From: an uncultured delta proteobacterium
Lineage (GTDB): Bacteria > Desulfobacterota > Desulfobulbia > Desulfobulbales > Desulfurivibrionaceae
DNA: 64,000 nucleotides
Direction of reading: 5' to 3'
Assembly (NCBI GenBank): GCA_903869265.1
Contig: CAIPYE010000015.1
Span: forward strand, 310,001-374,000
Under the pieces are notes generated by a model. That model made no database searches and was not told where the DNA came from. It worked only from the letters and a program-made list of their open reading frames with translations. Of the stretch, positions 43,361 through 53,038 are shown piece by piece. Within the stretch, counting starts at the first letter, position 1. Each line of letters starts with the position of its first letter. The position numbers and the translations under genes are program-made.

Positions 43361-43926
43361 AATCCTGCTCGCAGGAACCGACTTTCCGGCAGCTTTGATT
43401 TTGCCATGACATCGAAGAGTGCTTTGCTGACTAAGGCATCGTCACTGCCGCCTACGATGAAACATGCGTGAGACACATAAGCAAAACAATGAACACCACC
43501 AGAGCGAAGGGTGCTGAGTTTTTTCTCTAGGGATGCATATTCATTGCCCCGCTGGAGGCTTTGATCAAAAACCAAGGTCAGTGAATTGGGGCGTGATTTG
43601 ATAAGGTATTCAAGCTCGCTTGCGAATAGATATTCTGGTGCCTTCACGCTCTTTGTGGTTTTCATTTTGAGACCCGTGTCGGGGTCAAGAAAAAGATGCC
43701 CACACTCAGAAGCATACGCAAGATATGAGGAACGGTCCGTGGTGGTGGTCAATACTTCCGATGAAATTACGTGAGCACCAAGAAAACGTTTGAATGCGGC
43801 AAGTTCGTCGATTGTCGCGGACTCGGTGAGCATGGGATGTACCGACCAATCGCCAAGGTGCCTGAGCCAGTTTATGAGCGACAACTTTACGATGTCGTAA
43901 GAGTCGCCGAAGTAGCGCATGTGCAT
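43303..43926 (-). CDS. Protein of unknown function, cassette A gene
   Basis: A 207-residue soluble protein. Notable segments are MRYFGDSYDIVKLSLINWL, ECGHLFLDPDTGLK and SLTLVFDQSLQRGNEY; the DPDTG and the F-D-Q segment look like active-site loops of an enzyme, but no family was recognised with confidence. The last 19 or so codons are written by the attC site itself, so the native C-terminus may be cassette-derived. It starts 15 bases after a GTTAGGC core site. No integrase is nearby. Confidence 0.6.
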   Translation of the reverse strand: MHMRYFGDSYDIVKLSLINWLRHLGDWSVHPMLTESATIDELAAFKRFLGAHVISSEVLTTTTDRSSYLAYASECGHLFLDPDTGLKMKTTKSVKAPEYLFASELEYLIKSRPNSLTLVFDQSLQRGNEYASLEKKLSTLRSGGVHCFAYVSHACFIVGGSDDALVSKALFDVMAKSKLPESRFLRAGLPNTTFKLRGAPLLARPSI

Positions 43927-43939
43927 ATGTTTTCTCGCA

Positions 43940-43946
43940 GCCTAAC
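43940..43946 (-). other. Upstream cassette boundary (core-site-like GTTAGGC)
   Basis: On the minus strand GTTAGGC fits G^TTRRRY and lies 14 bases before the cassette A start codon. An imperfect hairpin (ATTAAAA with TTTTAAT) precedes it, but no R'' partner was found, so it may be the remains of an older attC or attI. Confidence 0.35.
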
Positions 43947-44130
43947 ATTAAAATTGACCGGATTTCCGTTTTTAATACTTCTTCGCCATTTCGATCTCGG
44001 ATTTCCGGATGCTAAAGGGGAAAAAGGCCCTAAAAATACTCTTTATGTCCATTCTGAGCATCTTATACGGAATACAGTGAATTCTCCAAAACTATTATCC
44101 GCTTCCACAATCTCAGCCGGATAACCCCAT

Positions 44131-45975
44131 TCACTCCGTCAATTTTTCTCCAAGCCCAGAGGCCCGATCCACCCTTCTGCCCACCGCCGCCTCGATTTCC
44201 TGAGGTCTACCAACCAGGGCCACCTGACGCCTGGCCCGACTGATCCCGGTATAAAGGAGTTCCCTGCTCAACAATGCCGAATCCTCTCCGGGTAGGACCA
44301 GAGCAACCCGGTCAAATTCAGAACCCTGGCTCTTGTGGATGGTCATGGCAAAGGCTGTTTCGTGCGCAGGCAGCTGGCGCAGGGAATAGGAACGAACCCA
44401 CTCCCTGCCTTCCGAAAAGAAAAAGGCCTTGAACCCCTCGCCGTCTTCTGCTGGCCAAAGGATGCCGGTCTCGCCGTTAAAAAGCCGCAACGGGTAGGAG
44501 TTGGCCTGAATCAGCACCGGTCTCCCCTTGTACCACGGGGTGTTGGGCTCAATCAGCCGGTGCAGGGACAAAACCTTTTCCGCATATCGGTTCAGAGAGG
44601 AAACACCCATCGGCCCGGTCCGGTGGGCGCAGAGCAGGCGGAACCGCTCAAACAGCTCCAGGGCCGCAAACGGGCTGGCAGCCTCCAGAAAGGGCCGATA
44701 TCCGGCCAGGATCATTTCCGCCAGGGGGTGACTCGGATCACTCTGCACAAGCGGAGGCAATAAGCTGACCTCTGCCGAGCCCTGCTGGCACAGGGAAACC
44801 GCCTCCTCCGCCTTCCCTGCATGTATTGCGCTCGCCAGCGCACCGATCCCCTCGTGCGGGGAAAACCGGAAGCTTTCCATAAGCCTAACCACGCACCGGG
44901 CCAGGGGATTTTTCCCCGCCCCAACGCCGTCCATGACCGCCGCGCAGATATCCCCCAGGATGGAGCCTGCCTCCACCGAGGAAAGCTGGTCCTTGTCTCC
45001 AAGCAGCACCAGCCGCGCCGTGGGCTCCACCGCCGCAAAGAGCTTGGCCATGAGGGCCACGTCAATCATGGACGCCTCATCGACCACCACCACCTCCCAG
45101 GGCAATGGGTTCTCACGGTTATAGCGGAAGGTGGTCGGGGTTTCCGGCCGGTAGCCAAGGGCCCGATGGATGGTGGACGCCTTGGCGGGCATGGCCGCAA
45201 CCAGCTCCGGCACCATTGTCTCTCCCTTTTTCTTCTGCAGGGATTCGGTGAGCCGGGCCGCTGCCTTGCCCGTGGGGGCAAGGAGCAGGATGCGCGGCAA
45301 CGGCTCTCCGGACGCCTGGGCATAGAGCAGGACCAAGGCCAGATATTTGGTGACAAGGGTGGTTTTGCCGGTGCCGGGTCCGCCGGTGATCAAACCCAGA
45401 CGCTGCCGAAAAATCCCGGCGCAAGCCTCGCGTTGCGGACCATTTTGCGCCGTGCCAGAGAAGAGTTGAGCAAGACAGGAGGCAAGCAAATCCTCCTGCA
45501 CAGCCACCGGGTTCGCTGCCCTGGCACGAATCTCCCGGACCAACTCCTCCTCATAGAGCCAGTAGCGTTGCAGATACAGCCGATGTTCTTCGAACACCAA
45601 CGGGGCAAGATTGCCATCCCGGCTCACCAGAGGGCTTTGCTGAAGTTCCGCGAGCAAATCTGCAAGCGAAGGCTCGATTGACTCCCCCCCCCTTAACGGG
45701 AGGAGGGTTGGGGGTGGATGAAGTTGCGACCTGCCGGGTTCATCGCTGTTTCCCCCTCTCCCTGACCCTCCCCCGCCGGGGGGGAGGGAACTTTCCACCA
45801 GCCGTTTGAGATCGAGGCAGACATGACCATTGGCCACCGCTTTCCGGGCAAGGGCGGCGAGGACAAGGACCTGGTGGGTCGCAGTGGGAGCAAACCGCTG
45901 GAGGGTTCTGACAAAATAGCGGTCGAACTGGTCCAGCATCCCGCTGGCAATGAGCTGCTCAATCTCCCGGATCAT
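44131..45975 (-). CDS. recD: RecBCD helicase subunit RecD
   Basis: 5'-to-3' helicase of RecBCD in double-strand break repair, 614 residues. Walker A is ITGGPGTGKTT, Walker B VVVDEASMIDVALM, with STIHRALGYRP and TIHKSQGSEFDRVALVLP as later helicase motifs. Residues of about 63-100 are not RecD-like: a proline/glycine-rich stretch encoded by a palindromic REP-like repeat inserted in frame. The ATG at 45975 overlaps recB by 17 bases. The insert lies in the N-terminal domain, away from the ATPase core, so activity is probably kept. Confidence 0.93.
   Translation of the reverse strand: MIREIEQLIASGMLDQFDRYFVRTLQRFAPTATHQVLVLAALARKAVANGHVCLDLKRLVESSLPPGGGGSGRGGNSDEPGRSQLHPPPTLLPLRGGESIEPSLADLLAELQQSPLVSRDGNLAPLVFEEHRLYLQRYWLYEEELVREIRARAANPVAVQEDLLASCLAQLFSGTAQNGPQREACAGIFRQRLGLITGGPGTGKTTLVTKYLALVLLYAQASGEPLPRILLLAPTGKAAARLTESLQKKKGETMVPELVAAMPAKASTIHRALGYRPETPTTFRYNRENPLPWEVVVVDEASMIDVALMAKLFAAVEPTARLVLLGDKDQLSSVEAGSILGDICAAVMDGVGAGKNPLARCVVRLMESFRFSPHEGIGALASAIHAGKAEEAVSLCQQGSAEVSLLPPLVQSDPSHPLAEMILAGYRPFLEAASPFAALELFERFRLLCAHRTGPMGVSSLNRYAEKVLSLHRLIEPNTPWYKGRPVLIQANSYPLRLFNGETGILWPAEDGEGFKAFFFSEGREWVRSYSLRQLPAHETAFAMTIHKSQGSEFDRVALVLPGEDSALLSRELLYTGISRARRQVALVGRPQEIEAAVGRRVDRASGLGEKLTE
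45681..45792. repeat. REP-like palindromic repeat inserted within recD
   Basis: About 110 bases with G-rich and C-rich arms: plus-strand CCCCCCCCTTAACGGGAGGA at the left and CCCTCCCCCGCCGGGGGGGA at the right are roughly complementary. This type of CCCTCCCC palindrome is widespread in proteobacterial genomes. It is translated here as a Pro/Gly-rich loop without breaking the frame. Confidence 0.6.
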
Positions 45976-48900
45976 GGCCGCCCTCCCTTGCCAGGCTCTC
46001 AAATATCGCGGAGAGCTGTTCGATGCGGGCCAGGGGTGGCAGGTCGGCAAACACCCCGAATTCAGAGCCGAAATCCGGGTGCATCCCCTTGAAAAACAGG
46101 TACAAGACCCCGCCGAAATCCCGATCATACGCATAGCCGGGCAACCGGCAGGTCAGATAGCGATGCAGGGCCACGGTGTAGATGTGGTATTGGAGAAAAT
46201 AATGATGGTGGGCCATGGCCGCAGGCAGTTTGTTCCGGGCGTAATCATCCCGGCTGAGCCCGAGATGGTTGCTCTTGTAATCCATCAGATACCATTTGCC
46301 CTCAAAAATGCAGACCAGATCGATAAACCCCTTGAGAAAGCCGCGCAGCGGGATAAAGCGTAAAGCACGCAGGCTCTCAACATACCCGGCAGGAATCCCC
46401 TGGGGATGGTCGATAAACGGGCAGGCCAGAAGCTCGGCGGAGAGACTGGCATCCTCGCCCAAGCCTGCGCCCACCGGAAAAGTGAATGGCATCTCATTGA
46501 GCCGCTGCGCGTCGGTGAGATCACCCAGACAAAATGGGTCCGTTGCGCAGAGAGGGGTTTTGAGCACCTCAGCAAAGGCCCGGCAGACCGGGGCAAGCCA
46601 CTGCTGCTCCGGATAGCCGTAAAAACGCAGCTGCTCCCGCACCAGCTCCTGCAATAGAGCGGGGTTCTCTTGCGGAAACGAGGCTAATTCAAAAATGGTG
46701 TGGAAAAAATTGCCCGCCACCGGGCCCTTGGGAAACTGGGCCAGGGGAACCAGAGCAGCAGAGGGAATCTCCGTCGCCATCTCCGGGACCACTGACTCCT
46801 CCGACACCCTTTCGCCCGGAGCTTCCGGCTCCCGTTCCCCTGGGTCATGGCTGCTCTGCGCTGTGAGATGGGAAAAGCTTCCGATCCGCCAGACCTGGGC
46901 CAGCTTGCGCACCGGGGTGCGGCAGATCAACTCCGCCGCCTCAGTCGGCCGGGCCGCTTCGCCCATCGAAGCCGTGCCCGGCAGAAGCTGCCGCACCTGC
47001 CAACCTTGGCTTGCCTTGGCCCGAGCCCGCAGCCGGTCCAACAGATCCTGTCCGGTGTAGCGTTTGAGCTGCTGTTGCAACGCTTCCGGGCTGGAGGCTG
47101 CTTCGGGCTCACCCTGATCGCCATGGAGAAGCCAAGCCAGCGCGCTGGTATCGTACCCGGAGACCGGGGCCCAGAGGATATGGCAGCTATGCCGGGCTCG
47201 GGTCATCGCGACATAGGCAAGGCGCAGCTCTTCGGCAAAGCGCTCACCTGTCGCAAGAGCCCGGGCTGCATCATCGGGAAACAGGACGATCCTCCCCTGC
47301 CAGTCCGCCGCCGGATCATGGAGGGAGACAAAGGGCTGCCTGGATGTGCCACCGCCCCCCAGGCAGAGATAGGGACAATACACAATCGGATACTCAAGCC
47401 CCTTGCTCCGGTGGATGGTGACCAGCTGCACACCATCCTCGTCGCTTTCCAAGCGCAGCTCCGCCTCTTCTCCGCTCTCGCCTGCGGCAATGGTTTGGCT
47501 GAGCCAGTCCACCAGCATCTCCGGGCTGAAATGGTTCCGGCTCTCCGTCTCCTGAAGCAGTTCAGCAAGATGACGCAGATTGGTCAGTCTCCGCTCTCCA
47601 TCCTCCAACAACAGCAGCCGCCCGGTAACGGAATGCTCCTGCCAGGCAGCCAGCAGCATCCGCATGACCCCGTTTTTCTGCCAGACCTCCTGCCAGGATG
47701 AAACTCGCCCCATGAGTGCGTACAGCTCAGATTCCGCCTGATTGAGGTGGTCAAGGTCATTGCCGGTAAAGCCGAGCATCGTGGTGGCCAGCCCCTTGCG
47801 GAGCAGCTGTTCGTTGCCCGGTTCGGCCACCGCCGCGAGAAGACGCAGGCATTCCTGCGCCTCGACACTCCCCCAGACACTGGCCTTACTCTGGAGCACC
47901 CCGTTGATCCCCCTGCCGCGCAAGGCTGCCTGGATCTCCGCTGCCTGGATATTGGTGCGGACCAGCACGGCAATGTCCCCGGCCCGAACGGAGCGCTCCC
48001 CAATCAACGTATCCCCAGCCAGCAGCCCGGCGATATCTCCGGCAACCAGCTCCGGGATCAGGGGTTCAAGCTGTTTCTTGACCAGCCGCCCTCCCCTGGT
48101 TGGGCACAGACCCTCGGGCAGGGTGAAAAACTGGAGAGGGGAAGAGCCAAGGCTCGGGGAATGCCAGAGATCTTCCGCCCCAGGCCGCGCATCGACCTGG
48201 GCGTAGCTGATCCGGGCATCGACAAAGGGGTGTGCCAGTCCGCCGAAAAGAGCGTTCAGCGCCGCGACCATTTTCCGGTCGGCCCGCCAGTTGGTGGTCA
48301 TCGTCTGTTTTTCAGATTCCGCCTGACCGGCAGCCTCAAGGTAGGCATAGATATCCGCGCCACGGAAACCATAGATCGCCTGCTTGGGATCGCCGATCAG
48401 AAAAAGCGCCTCCTTGCCCCCTTTCCCATAGATGGTCCGAAAGATGCGGTACTGAACCGGGTCGGTGTCCTGAAATTCATCGATGAGAGCCACCGGGAAG
48501 CGGGTGCGGATCGCCTGTCCAAGCTGTGCGCCCTGCGTCCCCCGCAATGCCCGGTCCAATCCGGTGAGGAGTTCATCAAAAGATTGCTGCTGGACACCCA
48601 GCAGACGCTTGGGCAGTTCCGCCCGGATATAGCGCGCCGCCCCGGCGAAGAACCGCGCCTGACTGCTGGCCCCCATAGCCTCGGCCTGGGCAACCAGTCT
48701 ACCCCATACCTCGAAGAAAGGATTGTTGTGCACCACCCCTTTTTTCAGAGCCGTTGGAGTAAAGACCTTGCCATCCGGCTGAAAGATATTTTCCCCGCCG
48801 AGCAGTTCCGTATGTCGCGGCGGGGAAAAGGCAACAGGCTCATCGTTGGCGAAAAAATCAGCAAGCCGATCCAGCAGACCATTGGCCAGCAGGGTTTTGA

Positions 48901-49636
48901 AGGGCGCGGTCAACCCCCCCGCTTGGGAAAAGTATTGACCCAGGGTCTCGCGTTGCTCATGCCAGCATCCCCGCGCTTCGGTATAGAGTCGGCAATACTC
49001 CTGCATCAGGGCAGGAACTTCTTCCTCCGCCGGGACCTCGCCGACAATGGCAAAATCGCCATGCCGGATCGCTTCCTGAGTCAAGGCGCGCAACTGACCG
49101 GGAGAAACACCTTGTCTGATGAGGCTTGCCACCCGATGATCGCAATCGTAAAAAAATCCGCTCCAGTAATCGTCGGTGATCTCCCGCACCAGAGCCCCGG
49201 TGGCGCCGGTGAGTTCCAGATCAAAGAGCAGCCCGGTTTCCAGGGCGTGCTGCTGCAAGACCCGATGGGCAAAGCCGTGGATGGTGGAGACTGCAGCCTT
49301 GTCAATGTCACTCACCGCCCGGGCGAGAAGACGACGGTCTGCCTCATGGTCGAGGCTGCGCTCTAAAAGTTGGCATAAAAAGGGATCATTCCCGCCGTCC
49401 TGATCCTGAAACCCCTGCACCGCCGTCCGCAGCCGGGTCCTGATCCGCTCATGCAATTCGGCGGTGGCCGCCTCGGTAAAGGTGACCACCAGAATCTGCT
49501 CCACGGTCAGCCTCCGCTCCAGCAAGAGACGCAGATAGAGGGAGGTGATGGAATAGGTCTTGCCAGTGCCGGCGCTGGCCTCAATGAGCTGCACGCCGGT
49601 ACTGGCTATGAGGAGCGGATCAAAACCCCGGCTCAT
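45959..49636 (-). CDS. recB: RecBCD helicase-nuclease subunit RecB
   Basis: A 1225-residue 3'-to-5' helicase and nuclease. Walker A is EASAGTGKT at residues 19-27, with VVTFTEAATAELHERI, STIHGFAHRVLQ, LIDEFQDTDPVQYRIF and VTIHRSKGLEYPIVY as UvrD-type motifs. The C-terminal RecB nuclease is present (GFIDLVCIF, then YLMDYKSN). The ATG overlaps the recC stop by four bases, and the end overlaps recD. Length is normal. Confidence 0.95.
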   Translation of the reverse strand: MSRGFDPLLIASTGVQLIEASAGTGKTYSITSLYLRLLLERRLTVEQILVVTFTEAATAELHERIRTRLRTAVQGFQDQDGGNDPFLCQLLERSLDHEADRRLLARAVSDIDKAAVSTIHGFAHRVLQQHALETGLLFDLELTGATGALVREITDDYWSGFFYDCDHRVASLIRQGVSPGQLRALTQEAIRHGDFAIVGEVPAEEEVPALMQEYCRLYTEARGCWHEQRETLGQYFSQAGGLTAPFKTLLANGLLDRLADFFANDEPVAFSPPRHTELLGGENIFQPDGKVFTPTALKKGVVHNNPFFEVWGRLVAQAEAMGASSQARFFAGAARYIRAELPKRLLGVQQQSFDELLTGLDRALRGTQGAQLGQAIRTRFPVALIDEFQDTDPVQYRIFRTIYGKGGKEALFLIGDPKQAIYGFRGADIYAYLEAAGQAESEKQTMTTNWRADRKMVAALNALFGGLAHPFVDARISYAQVDARPGAEDLWHSPSLGSSPLQFFTLPEGLCPTRGGRLVKKQLEPLIPELVAGDIAGLLAGDTLIGERSVRAGDIAVLVRTNIQAAEIQAALRGRGINGVLQSKASVWGSVEAQECLRLLAAVAEPGNEQLLRKGLATTMLGFTGNDLDHLNQAESELYALMGRVSSWQEVWQKNGVMRMLLAAWQEHSVTGRLLLLEDGERRLTNLRHLAELLQETESRNHFSPEMLVDWLSQTIAAGESGEEAELRLESDEDGVQLVTIHRSKGLEYPIVYCPYLCLGGGGTSRQPFVSLHDPAADWQGRIVLFPDDAARALATGERFAEELRLAYVAMTRARHSCHILWAPVSGYDTSALAWLLHGDQGEPEAASSPEALQQQLKRYTGQDLLDRLRARAKASQGWQVRQLLPGTASMGEAARPTEAAELICRTPVRKLAQVWRIGSFSHLTAQSSHDPGEREPEAPGERVSEESVVPEMATEIPSAALVPLAQFPKGPVAGNFFHTIFELASFPQENPALLQELVREQLRFYGYPEQQWLAPVCRAFAEVLKTPLCATDPFCLGDLTDAQRLNEMPFTFPVGAGLGEDASLSAELLACPFIDHPQGIPAGYVESLRALRFIPLRGFLKGFIDLVCIFEGKWYLMDYKSNHLGLSRDDYARNKLPAAMAHHHYFLQYHIYTVALHRYLTCRLPGYAYDRDFGGVLYLFFKGMHPDFGSEFGVFADLPPLARIEQLSAIFESLAREGGHDPGD

Positions 49637-52600
49637 AACTCCTCCATATGGTTGAGCATGGGCGCAAAGATGCGGATGGCAAGCTCAGCAAAGGGTGGGG
49701 AAACAGGCAGGACATCACCAAAAAGTTGTCGGCAGTAAGGGTCTTCGCCCTCGCCTGGGGTAAAGTTGTTGCCAAGGTACTCCTCTTCGGCCCTGGCAAA
49801 GGCAGTAATTCGCCGCCCCTGTTCGCTTCCCTTGCCTGAGGCAACAGTCTGGGCAAAAACAAAAGCGCTTTTTGGGAAAAATGGCAGGGCCGCATTGGAG
49901 CCGTCAGCGAACAGAAGTGCCAGCTCAAGCAGCAGGTGTGCCGCTTCGGGTACCGGAGAAAAACGGAGAACCTGGGCCGTGCCCTTGTCGCGGCCTCTGC
50001 CGATCAGCACGGTTTCACAACGCTGGTCATCCGGGGCCACGGCGGAGAGAAAAAGATGCTCAAGCCAGACCGGCAGCAGTATCTTGCCATGGAGCAGGCT
50101 GTTGGTCCAGTATACATGCCCGCCAGGGTATATCCCGCTCAACTCGCCATGCAGGGTGATCTCCGGAGAAAGAACGAGTTCCCGGCGCACAGGCGGGAGT
50201 TCTTGGTCACCCTCCCCTGGTCCATGTTGAAGAAGCTGCTCCACGATGGGCCGCACCGTCTCCCTGATTTCGGCAAAAACCGCCTGGGCGCCCTGACCCA
50301 GGGGAACCAGACCCTCCCCCCGCCAGCGGGCGAGAATGATTTCCGGCTTTGCCAGCCCTTCGCCTTTCATGGCCAGCAAATCCCTGCTCAGCTGATATCT
50401 TTCCAGGCCATCGAGGTGGATGGGTTCACGATCCTGAATCTCCCGGCTTCTTTCCTGCAAGAAAAGGCCGAGCCGGTTTTCAAGAAACCAGCGGACCGGA
50501 TGCGAAAAATATCGGGACAAATCCAATAGGGAAATGGGGGCAGGGCTCAAGGACACAGGCAGCAAAGGCTCGGGCAGAAAGTTGTGTCTGGCGCGGCTCC
50601 CTGCCTGTCTTGCCTGGGCCGCCCGACAGTATTCCGTGGCAAAACTGCACAACCGTCCATCCGCTCCGGAAAAATATTTCTGGCTGAAGGGCTGGAGCGG
50701 ATGCCGAACCACGATCCGCTCCACCAGCCTTTTTCTCCGCGCCTCGAAATTGTCCCCGCCAGAATCGGAACCATCATCCCCAAGGCTGAAACTCTCGGCC
50801 AGGCTGTCGATCAGCTCTTCAACCACCACGGCGGAGGGAAGTTCCTTGTTGTCGCGCAGGGTGTTGCCCTGATAAAACACCAGAAATTTGCCACGGGTGG
50901 CAAGCAAGGCTTCGAGAAAAACATACCGGTCATCGTTGCGCTTGGCCCGGTCACCCCGCTGCGGATAGCGGGCGATAAGATCAAAGCTCTGCGGATGTTC
51001 CACCCGAGGGAATTCCCCGTCGTTCATGCCAAGCAGACAGATAACCTTAAAGGGGATTGAGCGCATGGGCAGCATACCGCAGAAGGTGAGGCCGCCCTCA
51101 AGAAAGCCCTGGGCCGTTGCCTGGCCGGAGAGCTTTTCTTTAAGCAGGATGACAAGCCCGCTCAGGTCAATGGGTTGACTGAACCCGGCATCTTGGGCCT
51201 CAAGGTTGATCTGGGCCAGGCTGTCACGGATTTTCTGGAGTTGCCAGGCCTGGGGAGAATCATCGAGGAAAAGGGCCGCCAGCAAATCGTGCAAAATACG
51301 TTGCCAGTCTTGCATTTCCCTGGCGACGGACAGCTTTTCCGCCTGCCCAAACAGGGTCTCGCAAAAATGGATGAACCGGCCGGCAAGCTCCGCAGCCTGG
51401 CCTTCGATCTCCTCATAGGCCAGAACCTCGCCCAGGAAAGCCCCGTCCGTGCGGACGGCATAGCCAAGGGCCAAGCGATCAAAGCCGAACCGCCAGGTGT
51501 TTTGCCGTTCCTTGGGCTGCTGCAACGCCTCCCGGTGCAGCTCGTCAATACCCCATCTGATTCCGGTCTTTTCCACCCAGAGCCTGATCTTGTCCATATC
51601 CTCAGGAGCAATGCCAAAATTGGAGTGGATTGGCTCGCAGGCCAGCAGTTCCAGCACCTCCGAGACCGTCATTCTGCCGGGGGCCATCTGGAGAAATCGA
51701 AATAAAACATCGATGAGCGGGGTGCCGCTCAACAGGGACCGGTCCGCGATCCGAAAGGGGATAAAACGCTTGTCCTCCGGGGAGAGCCCAAAAACCGCCT
51801 CGATGAGCGGGGCATAGGCCGAAACCTCGGGCAGCATGACCACGATGTCGCGGGGGACCAGGGCCGGATCATCCTGGAGCAGGGCCAGCAATTGATCCTG
51901 CAAGACCTCGACCTCGCGGAGACGGCTATGGCAGGCATGGATGCGGATGGAATCATCATCTCCGGCAAGGATTTGGGGCGCGGCGGTGCCGCCTGCCGGA
52001 GAGCGATGGTCCAGATGCTGGATATCGTTTTGCAGCACCTCCAACATGGTCTGCGGCGCAGCATGTCCGGTGTAGTATTCTCCCGCCTCGACATAGGGAA
52101 CCGAGCCTTCAAGAACCTCTTGAAAATCCCGGGCCATACCGCCCATGGAACCAAGAAGCGGATGGCCGATCTCCAGATAGAGGTCCGCCTCGTCCAGACC
52201 GGAAGGCACACGGGCCAGGGCACGGAGGGCCTCGGCCTGGGAGCGGATGTCAGCAAAGTAGCCTTCCGCAGGGGAAAAAAGATGAAAATGCACCGGCAGA
52301 ATATGCGCCAGCTCGCCCATGATGCCCAGATAAACCGTGGGCAGGGTATCGATGCCAAAAAGGGAAACCCTGGTGGGCAAGAGATGGGAAAAGGGAATGT
52401 CGCCTGCGGCCAGTGCTTGCCTGGCTTGCAGCATGAGTCGGGCCGGGGAGCAGCAGCCCAGATGCGCCACCAGCAGCCGCCAGAGCTTGGGCTGCCAGAG
52501 ATCCTCAGCCAGATCATGGGCAAAGGCCCGGTTCTCTCCTTCCTCCCAGGCAAGAATCATCTCAGGCCGGTACACCGCGTACTGATCAAAGAGATTGGCG

Positions 52601-53016
52601 ATCTGCCGGGCAAGCTGGAGTTTCTTGCTCAACGGGCCATCGACGAGATAAGAGGTCAGGGGAGAAAAATCAGGGTCGTGGCGACAGTCATCCAGAAGAG
52701 CGCAGATCACAAAGGCAAGCCGTTCTCGGCTATACCTCTGCACCCGGTCGCCCTCTTCGCCAAGGGTTGCCCGCAGGACGCGCTGGATAAACTGCCGGGG
52801 ATGGGGAAAGTCGGGGTTGGCCCACACCCCGAACCTGCCGGAAAGCTGCATGGCAAGCCAGGTCGCCATGCCCTTGCTTTGCACGACGATGCATTCGGGC
52901 GCAAGCGGCGAGGAAAGCGGCGTACACAAAACGTCTGTCAGCGAGTCCAGCAGGGATTCAACCCTATTGGCACGATACACATGCATGGCGCTTTTCATGA
53001 CCGTATCCGACACCAT
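49633..53016 (-). CDS. recC: RecBCD subunit RecC
   Basis: A 1127-residue RecC, which holds RecB and RecD and recognises Chi in model species. It starts near HVYRANRVESLLDSL, then IVVQSKGMATWLAMQLSG and FPHPRQFIQRVL as in the N-terminal inactive helicase, FHLFSPAEGYFADI and RFIPFRIADRSLLSG in the middle. In-frame ATGs at 52998 and 52986 are also possible. It leads the recC-recB-recD unit, 22 bases after cheV. Confidence 0.93.
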   Translation of the reverse strand: MVSDTVMKSAMHVYRANRVESLLDSLTDVLCTPLSSPLAPECIVVQSKGMATWLAMQLSGRFGVWANPDFPHPRQFIQRVLRATLGEEGDRVQRYSRERLAFVICALLDDCRHDPDFSPLTSYLVDGPLSKKLQLARQIANLFDQYAVYRPEMILAWEEGENRAFAHDLAEDLWQPKLWRLLVAHLGCCSPARLMLQARQALAAGDIPFSHLLPTRVSLFGIDTLPTVYLGIMGELAHILPVHFHLFSPAEGYFADIRSQAEALRALARVPSGLDEADLYLEIGHPLLGSMGGMARDFQEVLEGSVPYVEAGEYYTGHAAPQTMLEVLQNDIQHLDHRSPAGGTAAPQILAGDDDSIRIHACHSRLREVEVLQDQLLALLQDDPALVPRDIVVMLPEVSAYAPLIEAVFGLSPEDKRFIPFRIADRSLLSGTPLIDVLFRFLQMAPGRMTVSEVLELLACEPIHSNFGIAPEDMDKIRLWVEKTGIRWGIDELHREALQQPKERQNTWRFGFDRLALGYAVRTDGAFLGEVLAYEEIEGQAAELAGRFIHFCETLFGQAEKLSVAREMQDWQRILHDLLAALFLDDSPQAWQLQKIRDSLAQINLEAQDAGFSQPIDLSGLVILLKEKLSGQATAQGFLEGGLTFCGMLPMRSIPFKVICLLGMNDGEFPRVEHPQSFDLIARYPQRGDRAKRNDDRYVFLEALLATRGKFLVFYQGNTLRDNKELPSAVVVEELIDSLAESFSLGDDGSDSGGDNFEARRKRLVERIVVRHPLQPFSQKYFSGADGRLCSFATEYCRAAQARQAGSRARHNFLPEPLLPVSLSPAPISLLDLSRYFSHPVRWFLENRLGLFLQERSREIQDREPIHLDGLERYQLSRDLLAMKGEGLAKPEIILARWRGEGLVPLGQGAQAVFAEIRETVRPIVEQLLQHGPGEGDQELPPVRRELVLSPEITLHGELSGIYPGGHVYWTNSLLHGKILLPVWLEHLFLSAVAPDDQRCETVLIGRGRDKGTAQVLRFSPVPEAAHLLLELALLFADGSNAALPFFPKSAFVFAQTVASGKGSEQGRRITAFARAEEEYLGNNFTPGEGEDPYCRQLFGDVLPVSPPFAELAIRIFAPMLNHMEEL

Positions 53017-53038
53017 GCGGCAGAGCTAGGACAAAAAA

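Noticed and set aside
47747-49366. A long plus-strand open frame opposite recB
   Set aside because: Antisense shadow; the RecB motifs on the other strand explain the region.
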